Shown here piece after piece: positions 19,026-29,093 of a stretch of 64,000 bases of DNA. The stretch is from Eshraghiella sp051880035. GTDB taxonomy: Bacteria; Bacillota; Clostridia; Lachnospirales; Lachnospiraceae. The position numbers were made by a program, and so were the translations under genes. Under the pieces are notes generated by a model. The model worked only from the letters and a program-made list of their open reading frames with translations, did no database searches and was not told the DNA's origin. Position 1 is the stretch's first letter. Each line of letters opens with the position of its first letter. The stretch covers positions 29,532 to 93,531 of the forward strand of contig JBJENE010000057.1 of assembly GCA_051880035.1 (NCBI GenBank), written 5' to 3'.

Positions 19026-21043
19026 TTTTATCGGATAAAATTAAAAAAATACCTTACGGCGGAGACTATAATCCGGAGCAGTTCCCGGAGGAACTCTGGG
19101 AAGAAGATATGAGACTTCTCAAGCTTGCCGGTACGGATATTCTTACATTAAATGTTTTCTCATGGGCGGCCTTACAGCCGTCCGAGGATGTTTATGATTT
19201 TTCCAGGCTGGATAAAATCATGAAACTCGTTAAAGAAAACGGTTTCAATGTGTGCCTTGCCACATCTACCGCAGCTCATCCCGCATGGATGGCGAGAAAA
19301 TATCCTGACATATTAAGAGTTGAGTTTAACGGAATGAGAAGGAAATTCGGCGGCAGGCATAATTCATGTCCCAACAGCCCTACATACCGCAAATATTCTG
19401 TCCGCCTGGCATCAAAGCTTGCCGAAAGATACAGGGAATATGATAATATTGTTGCATGGCACATTTCCAACGAATACGGCGGTATATGCTACTGTGAGAA
19501 CTGTGAAGCGGCTTTCAGGCTTTGGCTTAAGAACCGCTACGGCTCAATAGAAGAGGTTAACAGAGCTTGGAACACCTCATTCTGGGGACACACTTTTTAC
19601 GATTGGGAAGACATCGTTGCCCCAAATCTGTTAAGCGAGCATTTTGATACGGACAGAACCACATTCCAGGGAATTTCCCTTGACTATAACCGTTTTATGT
19701 CTGATTCCATTCTGGAATGTTATAAGGCAGAATATGAGGCAGTTAAAAAATTCACTCCGGATATTCCGGTTACCACTAATTTCATGGGATTGTACAAGCA
19801 GCTCGATTACCGTAAATGGGCAGGCTCCATGGATTTTGTATCCTGGGACAATTATCCGGACTTAAGTGAACCTTATACAATTACAGCCATGAAGCACGAT
19901 GCCATGAGGGGCATTAAAGACGGAATGCCTTTCGCCCTTATGGAGCAGACTCCAAGCGTCACCAACTGGCTGCCTTACAACACTCTGAAAAGACCGGGCG
20001 TTATGCGCCTTTGGAGTTACCAGGCCGTAGCCCACGGTGCCGATACGGTTATGTTTTTCCAGATGCGCCGCAGCATCGGTGCCTGTGAAAAATATCACGG
20101 AGCAATAATAGACCATGCAGGTCATGAAAATACAAGAGTATTCAGGGAAGCCAAAGCTCTTGGCGAAGAACTTTGTATACTTGGTGATACGCTTTTGGGA
20201 AGCCGTACCAACGCCAAAGTAGGTCTTTTCTTTGATTGGGACAACTGGTGGGCAGTGGAATTTTCTGCCGGTCCAAGCGTAAGACTTAAATATGTGACAG
20301 AGGTTCATAAATATTATCAGGCATTGAACAAACTTAACATTCCTGTAGATATAATTGATACGGATTCAGACTTGTCCCGCTATTCGGTAATAATCGCTCC
20401 GGTTCTTTATATGATTAAGGATGATTTTGATATCCGCATTAAGGATTTTGTAAAAAACGGCGGACAGTTTATAACCACATTTTTCAGCGGCTATGTTGAC
20501 GAATCCGATTTGGTTATGATGGGAGGATATCCGGGCAAATTACGAGATCTTCTGGGCATATGGGTTGAGGAAGAAGATTCTCTTCCTCCTGAACAGGAAA
20601 ACTCATTTTCATTGTACGGTAAAACATATCCTGCCTGTCTGATATGCGATTTACTTCATTGTGAATCCGCAGTGGCCCTTACCTCTTATGAAAAAGATTT
20701 TTACCGCGGAATGCCTGCTATTACAGAGAACAGTTACGGTAACGGTAAGGCCTTTTATATGGCAACCGGTTCTTCCGATGAATTCTACATTGACTGGCTT
20801 GGTAAGATATGCCACGGATTGGGAATTGAAGAGCTTACATCGGCAGACAACGAACTTGAAATAACGGTCAGGGAGAAAGCGGACCAAAGATTTATTTTTA
20901 TCCTTAACCACAGTAACGAAACCCGTTCGTTCACTCTTAACAAAAAGGGCAGTGAACTTTTGACGGGAACCGAAACACCGGCAGATACACCAATATCCAT
21001 CGATAGCAAAGGTGTTATGATAATTTCCATAAATCAATTATAA
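19022..21043 (+). CDS. GH42 beta-galactosidase
   Basis: Intracellular retaining beta-galactosidase, 673 residues, no signal peptide. The TIM barrel starts at YGGDYNPEQFPEELWEEDM (11-30). The acid/base is Glu151 in WHISNEYGG and the nucleophile Glu308 in FALMEQTPS. The zinc-site cysteines of the family are present (Cys116, 156, 158, 161). A trimerisation domain (about 390-590) and a small C-terminal beta domain follow. Translationally coupled to the upstream lipoprotein (4-bp overlap) and 13 bp before the fucosidase gene. With the GH29, GH31 and GH5 genes nearby it would remove galactose from xyloglucan fragments; galactan or mucin-type oligosaccharides are alternatives. Confidence 0.93.
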   Translation: MILSDKIKKIPYGGDYNPEQFPEELWEEDMRLLKLAGTDILTLNVFSWAALQPSEDVYDFSRLDKIMKLVKENGFNVCLATSTAAHPAWMARKYPDILRVEFNGMRRKFGGRHNSCPNSPTYRKYSVRLASKLAERYREYDNIVAWHISNEYGGICYCENCEAAFRLWLKNRYGSIEEVNRAWNTSFWGHTFYDWEDIVAPNLLSEHFDTDRTTFQGISLDYNRFMSDSILECYKAEYEAVKKFTPDIPVTTNFMGLYKQLDYRKWAGSMDFVSWDNYPDLSEPYTITAMKHDAMRGIKDGMPFALMEQTPSVTNWLPYNTLKRPGVMRLWSYQAVAHGADTVMFFQMRRSIGACEKYHGAIIDHAGHENTRVFREAKALGEELCILGDTLLGSRTNAKVGLFFDWDNWWAVEFSAGPSVRLKYVTEVHKYYQALNKLNIPVDIIDTDSDLSRYSVIIAPVLYMIKDDFDIRIKDFVKNGGQFITTFFSGYVDESDLVMMGGYPGKLRDLLGIWVEEEDSLPPEQENSFSLYGKTYPACLICDLLHCESAVALTSYEKDFYRGMPAITENSYGNGKAFYMATGSSDEFYIDWLGKICHGLGIEELTSADNELEITVREKADQRFIFILNHSNETRSFTLNKKGSELLTGTETPADTPISIDSKGVMIISINQL

Positions 21044-21056
21044 TCGGGAGGAGAAC

Positions 21057-22553
21057 ATGGAAAAAGCGTTTTATCAACAAAAAAAATCTGATTACCTGAA
21101 GAAAATAGATGAGGTAATCGCAAAAGGGCCTTACAAGGACAGTTGGGAATCCTTGACCAATATGGAAATTCCCGGATGGTTCTGCAAGGACAAATTCGGT
21201 ATTTTTATTCACTGGGGACTTTACAGTGTTCCCGCGTTTAATAACGAATGGTATTCAAGAAATATGTATATTCAGGGCACCCCTGAATTTGAGCATCATG
21301 TTGCCACTTACGGACCGCATAAAGACTTCGGATACAAGGATTTTATCCCGATGTTTACCGCTCCTAATTTTGATCCGGTCAAATGGGTTGACCTTTTTAA
21401 GAAAGCCGGAGCCCGTTATATTGTCCCTGTTGCGGAACATCATGACGGTTTTCAGATGTACGACAGTGAGCTTTCCGACTTTACCAGTGTAAAAATGGGA
21501 CCTAAGCGTGATGTTATCGGCGAGCTTAAGGCAGAAATCGAAAAGCAGGGGCTTACTTTCTGCACATCTTCACACAGAGCCGAACACCTTTGGTTTATGG
21601 GTAACGGAAAGGATTTTGAAAGTGATATCAAAGATCCTATGGATGTAGGTGACTTCTACTGGCCATCCCTGCAGGAACAGCCTAATCAGGAAGATATTTA
21701 TGCCACACCTTATCCGGATAAAGAGTTCCTTGATGACTGGTTAATCAGAACATGTGAGCTGATAGATAAATACCAGCCTAAGATTCTTTATTTCGACTGG
21801 TGGATTCAGCATGAAGGATATAAAGAAACCCTCAAAAAAATTACGGCATATTATTACAACAGAGGTCTTGAATGGGGATTTGAAACAGCAATCTGCTACA
21901 AACATGAAGCAATGGCATTCGGAAGCGGCATCGTGGATGTAGAACGCGGAAAGTTTGCAGATGTTAAGCCTTACCACTGGCAGACGGATACCGCCATCGC
22001 CAAAAATTCCTGGTGCTACACAACTTCTCTTGATTACAAGACAAGTAATGAAATTATCTGCTACCTTGTTGATGTTGTCAGCAAAAACGGTAACCTTCTC
22101 TTAAATGTGGGACCTATGGCAGACGGAACCATTCCTCCTACTGATTGTAAGATTCTTGAGGATATCGGTAACTGGCTTTCGGTAAACGGCGAGGCAATAT
22201 ACAACAGCAAAGTATGGAGATACAGCGGCGAGGGTCCTACCAAAGAAGTTGAGGGTAAATTCAGTGAAGGCAACGGTTCCGGATACACCTCCAAAGATTT
22301 CCGTTTTACCGCCGGTAACGGTGCAATTTATGCAATTGCAATGAATTTCCCTGAAAACGGTTCCGTAAACATTAAGAGCCTTGCTTTTTCCAAGGATGCC
22401 AACAGTGCATCTTTCCAGGGAATAATTACGGATGTTAAAATTCTGGGCTTTGACGGCGCAGTTGACTGGACTCATGATGAGACCGGCCTTCATGTTACGG
22501 CACAGGGAATTAAGAGCGATTTTCCTGTAACAATTAAGGTTATTACTTACTAA
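21057..22553 (+). CDS. GH29 alpha-L-fucosidase
   Basis: Retaining alpha-L-fucosidase of 498 residues without a signal peptide, so intracellular. The catalytic (alpha/beta) barrel carries FGIFIHWGLYSVPAF (47-61), the pocket motif AEHHDGF (126-132) and the nucleophile Asp247 in LYFDWWIQ. After NGNLLLNVGPMADGTIPP a C-terminal beta-sandwich follows (about 385-498). GGGAGGAG precedes the ATG. It is the last gene of the three-gene operon and is followed by a strong terminator. The acid/base residue of GH29 is not strictly conserved and I cannot assign it. Likely role: removing terminal fucose from imported oligosaccharides such as fucosylated xyloglucan. Confidence 0.92.
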   Translation: MEKAFYQQKKSDYLKKIDEVIAKGPYKDSWESLTNMEIPGWFCKDKFGIFIHWGLYSVPAFNNEWYSRNMYIQGTPEFEHHVATYGPHKDFGYKDFIPMFTAPNFDPVKWVDLFKKAGARYIVPVAEHHDGFQMYDSELSDFTSVKMGPKRDVIGELKAEIEKQGLTFCTSSHRAEHLWFMGNGKDFESDIKDPMDVGDFYWPSLQEQPNQEDIYATPYPDKEFLDDWLIRTCELIDKYQPKILYFDWWIQHEGYKETLKKITAYYYNRGLEWGFETAICYKHEAMAFGSGIVDVERGKFADVKPYHWQTDTAIAKNSWCYTTSLDYKTSNEIICYLVDVVSKNGNLLLNVGPMADGTIPPTDCKILEDIGNWLSVNGEAIYNSKVWRYSGEGPTKEVEGKFSEGNGSGYTSKDFRFTAGNGAIYAIAMNFPENGSVNIKSLAFSKDANSASFQGIITDVKILGFDGAVDWTHDETGLHVTAQGIKSDFPVTIKVITY

Positions 22554-22566
22554 TATATGTACATAT

Positions 22567-22618
22567 GGATGGCATGCTGCCGGTTGTAAAAAGATTGACA
22601 AAATGCCATCCTTTTTTT
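22567..22618 (+). terminator. Terminator of the SBP-GH42-GH29 operon
   Basis: GGATGGCAT (22567-22575) pairs perfectly with ATGCCATCC (22603-22611), followed by seven T's (22612-22618), 13 bp after the fucosidase stop codon. Confidence 0.92.
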
Positions 22619-22685
22619 ATACTTTACCTATGTAAGTATTATGTAAATCACTATACATATTACACAATAATTCCGGAGGTTTTGA

Positions 22686-24263
22686 ATGGAAACAGTATTC
22701 ATTGCAGATGATGAACAGGCAATCCGCGAGGGACTTAAATGCATTGTTGACTGGAATGCTCTAGGATTTACTATTTGCGGTGATGCATCTAACGGAGAAG
22801 ATGCTCTCAATCAGATTACTGCGCTTAATCCGAGTCTGGTCATAATGGATATCCGTATGCCTAAAATGCATGGTATTGATGTAATCGAAACCCTTCGCAA
22901 GCAGAATTATAATGGTAAAATCATTATCATAAGCGGATATTCCGACTTTAAATATGCACAGTCTGCCATCCGCTATGGTGTCAATTATTATTTAACCAAA
23001 CCTGTGGATGAGGATGAGCTTATACCTATTATTAAGCAGGTCCACGAAGAACTTATCAGTGAGCACCAGACTAACCGTGTCCTCATGCACTATAAGGAGA
23101 AGGCCAAAAAGGAAATTCTGGATGAATTAATTACCGGCACTGCAGACATCTCTCTTATCAACACCGAGGAGATGAATCTCAATGCGGACATATATCAGGT
23201 TGTTATATATGAACAGTACATGCGCAATTTATCCACCATGCCGTATCAGTTTTCAGAACTTCTGCGTGTTACCAATAACGGAAGTTTTACCTTTGAACAT
23301 TTTGAAAAGAACGGCAAGGATGTAATTATTCTTAAAGGCACATATGCTCTTGATAAATTTCAGCGTTTTCTTGATCATTACCAGAATACCCCGCCTCAGA
23401 AGGACAGCCCTTTGGACTCACTTTTCCTTGCATACGGCTGCACGGTAAAGAATCTTACTGATATATGCGTTTCCTTTTCCCAGGCAAAACAGCTGCTCGG
23501 CAGACGCTTTTTCTGCTCTCCGGGACAGCATACTCTCGGCTATGACATGCTTCCGGACTTTGAAGTCAAGCTTCTTAAACTTGACAATGAGCACATGGAC
23601 GAATTCTGTACTACCATAAGCAACTACATCCAGGCATTTAACCGTAAAATGATTGCCGATTCCCTTAACCAGCTTTCCGATTATCTCTTTAATGTTCAGG
23701 AAGAAATTGAAGCAATTAAGCTTTTTATTACAGACTTGTATTTACAAATCAAAGAGAACATTAACCATATTTACAGTACAATCGATATTCCTTTCCCAAG
23801 CAATTCGGAGATTATCGACTGTATCGATAAGAAATTTTATTTATACGAAATAATCCAGTACCTTACATCCCAGTTTGAGTTAATCATGAACTCAATCGGC
23901 ACTTCATCAAGGGACAGCATACTGGATGATATTATTTTCTATATTGACCATAACTTCCAGACGAACATAAAGCTGGAAACCATTGCTCCGCTTTTCGGAT
24001 ATAACAGCGCATATCTTGGCAAAATATTCAGCAAGACAGTTGGTGAAAATTTTAACAATTACGTGGATCACATACGAATAGAACACGCCAAACGCCTTAT
24101 TATGGAAAACAAACTCAAAGTATACGAAATTTCCGAACAGGTCGGCTACAAGAATGTAGATTATTTCCATAAGAAATTTAAAAAATATGTTGGTCAGAGT
24201 CCCGCAGAATACAGAAAAATGTACTGCAAAGACAATGAGGAAAATGAGGGAAATGAAGAGTAA
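22686..24263 (+). CDS. YesN-type response regulator (receiver + AraC-type HTH)
   Basis: Two-component response regulator of 525 residues. The receiver domain (1-125) has the acidic pair near residues 8-9, phosphoacceptor Asp55 (VIMDIRMPKMHG) and Lys105 (LTKPVDE). A middle region of about 280 residues of unknown function is followed by a C-terminal AraC-type double helix-turn-helix (about 415-520; LETIAPLFGYNSAYLGKIF, YEISEQVGYKNVDYFHKKF). CCGGAGG precedes the ATG. Its likely partner is the YesM-type kinase at 36323-38125, the only sensor kinase in the window, about 12 kb away. It probably controls the surrounding glycan genes. It converges on the GH5 gene with a very large hairpin between. 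Confidence 0.92.
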   Translation: METVFIADDEQAIREGLKCIVDWNALGFTICGDASNGEDALNQITALNPSLVIMDIRMPKMHGIDVIETLRKQNYNGKIIIISGYSDFKYAQSAIRYGVNYYLTKPVDEDELIPIIKQVHEELISEHQTNRVLMHYKEKAKKEILDELITGTADISLINTEEMNLNADIYQVVIYEQYMRNLSTMPYQFSELLRVTNNGSFTFEHFEKNGKDVIILKGTYALDKFQRFLDHYQNTPPQKDSPLDSLFLAYGCTVKNLTDICVSFSQAKQLLGRRFFCSPGQHTLGYDMLPDFEVKLLKLDNEHMDEFCTTISNYIQAFNRKMIADSLNQLSDYLFNVQEEIEAIKLFITDLYLQIKENINHIYSTIDIPFPSNSEIIDCIDKKFYLYEIIQYLTSQFELIMNSIGTSSRDSILDDIIFYIDHNFQTNIKLETIAPLFGYNSAYLGKIFSKTVGENFNNYVDHIRIEHAKRLIMENKLKVYEISEQVGYKNVDYFHKKFKKYVGQSPAEYRKMYCKDNEENEGNEE

Positions 24264-24396
24264 GCTGTAAAAATACGGTTTGAAAGAGCGCTTGCGCTTA
24301 AGTTGATGCTCGTAACGGTACTAAGGCTGTATATAACACAGCCTTAGTACCGACGGCATCAAATATCTTTCGACCCGCATTTTTACAGCTTTTTTA
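24262..24396. repeat. 130-nt multi-branched inverted-repeat structure between convergent genes
   Basis: Outer arms of 17 bp (24262-24278 with 24375-24391, one mismatch) are continued by TTGAAAGA/TCTTTCGA. An inner stem TTGATGC/GCATCAA (24303-24309 with 24356-24362) is followed by a perfect 15-bp stem (24316-24330 with 24338-24352) around a 7-base loop. A small AGCG-CTTG-CGCT hairpin branches off at 24287-24298. T-runs flank the structure (TTTTTTA after 24391 on the plus strand). It works as a terminator for the response regulator gene, but it is far larger than needed and may be a miniature mobile element or a structured RNA. Confidence 0.8.
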
Positions 24397-24502
24397 TTTC
24401 CCAACGGGACTGTGATACGGATTATTCTTAAGAGTATTTTTTTCATACAGTAATTCTTTTACATCGCAATCGTACTCCTGACAAAAATTAAAAACCAGGT
24501 TT

Positions 24503-27214
24503 TTATATTTTTGCTTTTTTCTTCTTACTTACGGAAACCACAATTATTACCACAATTACAACCACGACTACTGCCACGATTGCAATGATTGCCCATTGCG
24601 GGAATCCCTTTTCGACTTCTTTATCGCCTTTGGTATTATTGTCGTTTTTGTCATTTTCGGAAACTTTTTCTCCGGATCCTACCGTAATATCGAATGTAAC
24701 TTCCTTGCCGTTTTCCGTCATGGCCGTAATTGTTGCAGTTCCGTCACCCATGCCGGTGATATTGAATTTAACCGTTCCGTCTGAATCGGCGGTAATTCCT
24801 GTCACATCAACATAAGCGACAGATGCATCTGAAGATACTACAGATACGATTCCGGCTTCGGCAGGTGTTAATTTGAGAGTGCATTCTGCTTCTGCGCCTA
24901 CCTCAAGTTTAGAAGGAGCTTCACCTGAAAGCTCAAGGCTTTCTGCCTCAACCGTTTCCGAAGAACCGCTCTCTTCACTTTCTGCACCTTCCATAACTAT
25001 ATCTGAAAGTTTGAATGTAACTTCCACTCTCTGAGGATTCTCCACTGTTGTAAATGAAACCTGCGTTCCTTTAGCAGAAACCTCTTCAACGGAACTTCCG
25101 TCCCATCCGTTAACCGGATCTCCTGTATCAAGAGCAGTTCCTTTCATCGCATTCTTAGGTTCTGTCTGGGTTATTGTAAGCTCCTGTCCATCTACAACAA
25201 CTTTTGTAAAAAGTACATTACATGCTGAGACAGGAGACTGAGGTGTATTACCCATCAGGACATCATAGTCTTTAATGTAAATAGCTCCTACGGCTTTGAT
25301 TCCGTCAATTCCTGCATCTTTGGCTGCATCTGAAAGATCTGTTGCGCAGTCATATACTACAGTGTATTCACCTTCGCCTGTCACCTCAACCGGCTGTCCT
25401 ACTTCATTAATAGTCTTGCCCATCATTGCATAAATACAAAGTGCAAGATTCATTTTAAGTTCACCGGCTTTGGTACTTACGACAACTTTAATTGTTTTGG
25501 TTACACCTGTAGAAGCGGTTGCGGTTATATATGCGGTTCCGTCTGAAACTGCAACTACTTTACCGATTCTTGAAACAGTTGCAACAGCAGGATTTGATGA
25601 TTTATATACAACATAAGCATCATCGCTGCCCTCTGCAACGCCGTTTAAGTATGCATATTCACTCTTAGCCAGTTCTAAAGATTCAGCTGACAGCTTAATT
25701 CCCGTGGCCGGTGTAATTGAAGAATCAGCTTTGACAACCACTGTCAGGCTTGCAGTCTGTGAACCGCTGTCTGAAACAGCCGTTATAGTAGCCTTGCCGA
25801 TTCCTCTTGCAATAATTTTTCCCTGATACACAGTTGCTACGCTTCTATCGGAGGTACTCCAGGTTACAACATCATTTGAATCAGCCGGTTCGACAGAATA
25901 TTCAACAGACTTAACATCTCCGATTGTTAATTCAAGTTTCTCTTCTGAAATCTTAATTGTTGTAATTTCATTAACTTTTGCGTCTTTTTCAATTTTTTTG
26001 ACATAATCGACAAGATTATCCGAATCCACACCACGGTCAATATAATGGCCTCTTAACATTGCGGTAATAATTGTAGGATAAATTATATGACCGTCTTCTC
26101 TGTCCACAAGTGTATAACAGAAATCTGCCGGCTCCTCATCCAGGTCGTATGCACCGTTATCCCAATATACCGGAACGATTCCGGCTGCTTTACATACGGT
26201 TGTATATATTTCATGTTCATATGCACGGTCCACATCATTATTCTTGTTCATCGTGCCATACTCGCCGAGAATTACAGGAATTCCCTTTGAGGTCCATGTA
26301 TCATAGCATTTCTGAAAAAGCCTGGCCAGATCTTCCGCTGTCTTTTCGGTACATTCAGCAGAACTCATTGAAGGGGTAAGTCCCATTCCTCCGGTATACT
26401 GATGTACTGCAACAAAAAGTCTGTCTTTAACCGAATCCTCCGGAAGTTTAAATCCGTTTGATTCCTTTGTCATGTTATCGATGTTTGTATATCTGCCCGG
26501 AATTGACAGCCACCTTTCGGCATTATTTGAACCGGTTGAACGGACTATATCGACAAAAATCTGGTTGAGCTTATTGATACGGTTATAGCACTCTGTAATT
26601 TCAAGTGCGCTGTTATCGGTAACTTCGTTCATTGATTCAAAAATCAGATGCTCGTCATAATCCCTAAAACGCTCGGCAATTGTTTTCCATACCCCTTCAA
26701 ATTTGGTATATACGGATTCTATATCATCTGATGCAAGACGAAGCCATCCGGTCTGCTCTGCTCCGTCATGGTGGATATTAAGGATTACATACATATCCTG
26801 GGAAATTGCGTAATCGACAACATCCTGGATACGGCTTATCCATGCTTCATTGATTGAGTAGTCCTCATCATTAATCATGGTTCCCCAGGTTACGGGAACA
26901 CGGAGTGTATTAAATCCCATATCGTGAATTGCATCAATATATTTCTGATTTGTTACGGTTGGCTGCCATAATGTTTCATTAGGGGAAAACGCTGTATGAC
27001 CGTCGAATGTATTTCCAAGGTTATATCCGTTGCCCATTTCTGCCACCATCTCGTCCACAGACAGAACACGGAATGGTTGCTGTGCGGATTCAATAGTCAC
27101 GGGTGTATCCGTTGTATCAGCCATTGCAGATGCGGGAACCAGCCCTGCCACCAACAATGCACACATTGTTGATGCAACTGCTCTGCGACATTTTTTTAAA
27201 AAAGATTTACGCAT
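24503..27214 (-). CDS. Secreted, membrane-anchored GH5 endoglucanase with Ig-like domains
   Basis: Extracellular endo-beta-glucanase, 903 residues. A signal peptide (1-32, cleavage after AMA) precedes a GH5 catalytic domain (about 45-395; GNGYNLGNTFDG as in subfamily 4), with acid/base Glu197 in FESMNEVTD and nucleophile Glu318 in VILGEYGTM. Two BIG2-type Ig-like domains follow (about 416-497 and 503-580), then an unassigned beta-rich module (585-740), a third Ig-like repeat (about 755-845), a charged linker, and a C-terminal membrane helix (875-895) ending in KKKKAKI. No LPXTG is present, so it stays membrane-anchored. Last gene of the uptake cluster. GH5_4 enzymes include xyloglucanases, cellulases and lichenases; xyloglucan is inferred from the neighbouring exo-enzymes. 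Confidence 0.9.
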   Translation of the reverse strand: MRKSFLKKCRRAVASTMCALLVAGLVPASAMADTTDTPVTIESAQQPFRVLSVDEMVAEMGNGYNLGNTFDGHTAFSPNETLWQPTVTNQKYIDAIHDMGFNTLRVPVTWGTMINDEDYSINEAWISRIQDVVDYAISQDMYVILNIHHDGAEQTGWLRLASDDIESVYTKFEGVWKTIAERFRDYDEHLIFESMNEVTDNSALEITECYNRINKLNQIFVDIVRSTGSNNAERWLSIPGRYTNIDNMTKESNGFKLPEDSVKDRLFVAVHQYTGGMGLTPSMSSAECTEKTAEDLARLFQKCYDTWTSKGIPVILGEYGTMNKNNDVDRAYEHEIYTTVCKAAGIVPVYWDNGAYDLDEEPADFCYTLVDREDGHIIYPTIITAMLRGHYIDRGVDSDNLVDYVKKIEKDAKVNEITTIKISEEKLELTIGDVKSVEYSVEPADSNDVVTWSTSDRSVATVYQGKIIARGIGKATITAVSDSGSQTASLTVVVKADSSITPATGIKLSAESLELAKSEYAYLNGVAEGSDDAYVVYKSSNPAVATVSRIGKVVAVSDGTAYITATASTGVTKTIKVVVSTKAGELKMNLALCIYAMMGKTINEVGQPVEVTGEGEYTVVYDCATDLSDAAKDAGIDGIKAVGAIYIKDYDVLMGNTPQSPVSACNVLFTKVVVDGQELTITQTEPKNAMKGTALDTGDPVNGWDGSSVEEVSAKGTQVSFTTVENPQRVEVTFKLSDIVMEGAESEESGSSETVEAESLELSGEAPSKLEVGAEAECTLKLTPAEAGIVSVVSSDASVAYVDVTGITADSDGTVKFNITGMGDGTATITAMTENGKEVTFDITVGSGEKVSENDKNDNNTKGDKEVEKGFPQWAIIAIVAVVVVVIVVIIVVSVSKKKKAKI

Positions 27215-27318
27215 GTATTCTCTCTCCTTTCACTGAATATTCTCTCTTTCCCTCTTTTAAATAAGAGGCCACCCATAACAGGCAGCCTCCTGTGTAAAGT
27301 ATATATAATTACAATTGC

Positions 27319-29012
27319 TTATTTCTCAGAAGCAATAATCTTATCTTCTATAGCTTTTCTTGTTGCAGCTTCGTTCCTGCTCCATTCAACACACTGTTCA
27401 TATCCATTGCCGTTCTCATCGCTGTAAGACTGGGCAAGATCAATCATGCTCTGTATATTCGAATCAAATTCAGCATCTGTTTCAGACATAATTGCTTTCC
27501 AGGAACCTTCAACGATAGCGCTTGTAACCTGTTTCCAGATTGCCTCGAGACCGGCATCTTTCTCCGCTTCCGTATATGAAGAACCAAGAGATATAACATA
27601 TTCTACACTGTTCTTAATATATTCATCGGTAGAATCCGCATCTGCCCATTCTCTCCATTTTGCCTCAAGGCTGCCGGCATCCGGTTTCTCCGTCTCAGAG
27701 GCCCAATACTTAAAGCAATATTTCTCTCCGGTCTTAGGATTTGTTGCAAAATAATTCCGGGTTACATAATTAAGCATAGGTTGACCGTCTTTGAACTTCA
27801 TGCCACAGTAATCTGCATACTGTTCATCATCAGACTTCATTTCTATAGTTGAGTCGAGAGCTGCTGCCTTGCCAAGTTCCGTAAAATGTGTAAGTCCGTC
27901 ATCTCCGTAATACCACATAAGGCCCTCCGGTCCGTATTGGGATTCAAGATATCCATTCGGTGTACACATCCAGTTAATGATTTCCATACATTTTTCCGGA
28001 TATTCTGTTTTGGCACCAATAGATATGATTCTGTTATCACCCAATATGCTCAAACCATAGACACAAGGTGAGGCATCTTTTGGAACTACGGAATACATAG
28101 CCTTGTCTGCCGCTATATTTTCCTCTGTATTAAATACTTCTGAACCTGCATATTGAAAAATGGACCAGAATGTATGTCCTTTAAGAATCTTTGCCGTCGC
28201 ATCGGCATATTCCTGAGTGGCTGAATCAGGGTCAAGCAATCCCTTCTGATATAATGTGTTAAAGAATTTGAGCATTTCAATGTATGGACCATATGTTCCG
28301 TCATCATTGATTTTCAATGCATCATAATACTCCCCTGTTTCGCAGTTGTAATGTCCGATACCTAATTGATCATATCCGTAATAAGCTGTTACCATAGCCT
28401 TTGGATACATTGCCATGGCATCATCCCAGTCAGACCATAAAGAAACAGCGTACGTTTCTTTTCCGTCATCATCAGTAGGATGATTTGCCTTCATCTGTTC
28501 AAGAACGGCTCATGGTCTTTAGATGTTGTAGCAACATTATTACCCAGTCCGTAAATCGTTCCATCCGAAACCTCTCTGTTGTACTCAAGTGCCGCATTCA
28601 TGGTTTCCTTAATGTCTTTGCCATAATTATCAAGAAGACCGTTGGCTTCCCAGTCAAGAAGTGCTCCTGATGCCACCGCATCCTTATACATCTGTCCGTC
28701 GCTGCCCCAGATAACAATGTCTCCAAAATTTCCTGCCGCAAGACGATCTTTGTATGTAGTACTGCCATCAAAGAGTATTTCAATTTCAACATTAAATTTC
28801 TTTTTCAGTAATTCGCCAAACCATCCGGGCTGAATCCCCTCAAAGCTGCTCAACTGACTATAACATGCAAGTGTAATTGTTTCTTCCGGTTCTCCTGCTT
28901 TAGAAGCTTCCGTCTCTGAATCGCCTGACTTACTGTCTTTACAGGCAACCAACATTCCTGCTGTAATTGCAACTGCAATTGTAGTTGCGATTAACCGTTT
29001 AAAAAGTTTCAT
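27319..29012 (-). pseudogene. Broken sugar-binding lipoprotein gene (85-bp deletion frameshift)
   Basis: Paralogue of the intact lipoprotein at 29859-31607. The 5' part (29012-28491) encodes a signal peptide with lipobox LVAC and the N-terminal lobe up to SKDHEPFLNR, then stops. The rest continues in another frame from MKANHPTDDDGKETYA (28494) to the normal C-terminus. Against the paralogue, exactly 85 bp are missing at 28503-28508, where AAGAAC sits on the plus strand. The paralogue has AAATAC at 31041 and AAGAAC at 31126, 85 bp apart, so the deletion probably ran between two short matching sequences. The downstream frame is otherwise intact, which suggests a recent event or an assembly error. 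AAAGGAGG precedes the start. A function as written is unlikely. Confidence 0.9.
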
Positions 29013-29093
29013 CGCATAAATCCTCCTTTGTCATTAATTATTTATTATCCTATATAAACCATGCCGGTAATGTCGACACGGCAAAATAGCTTT

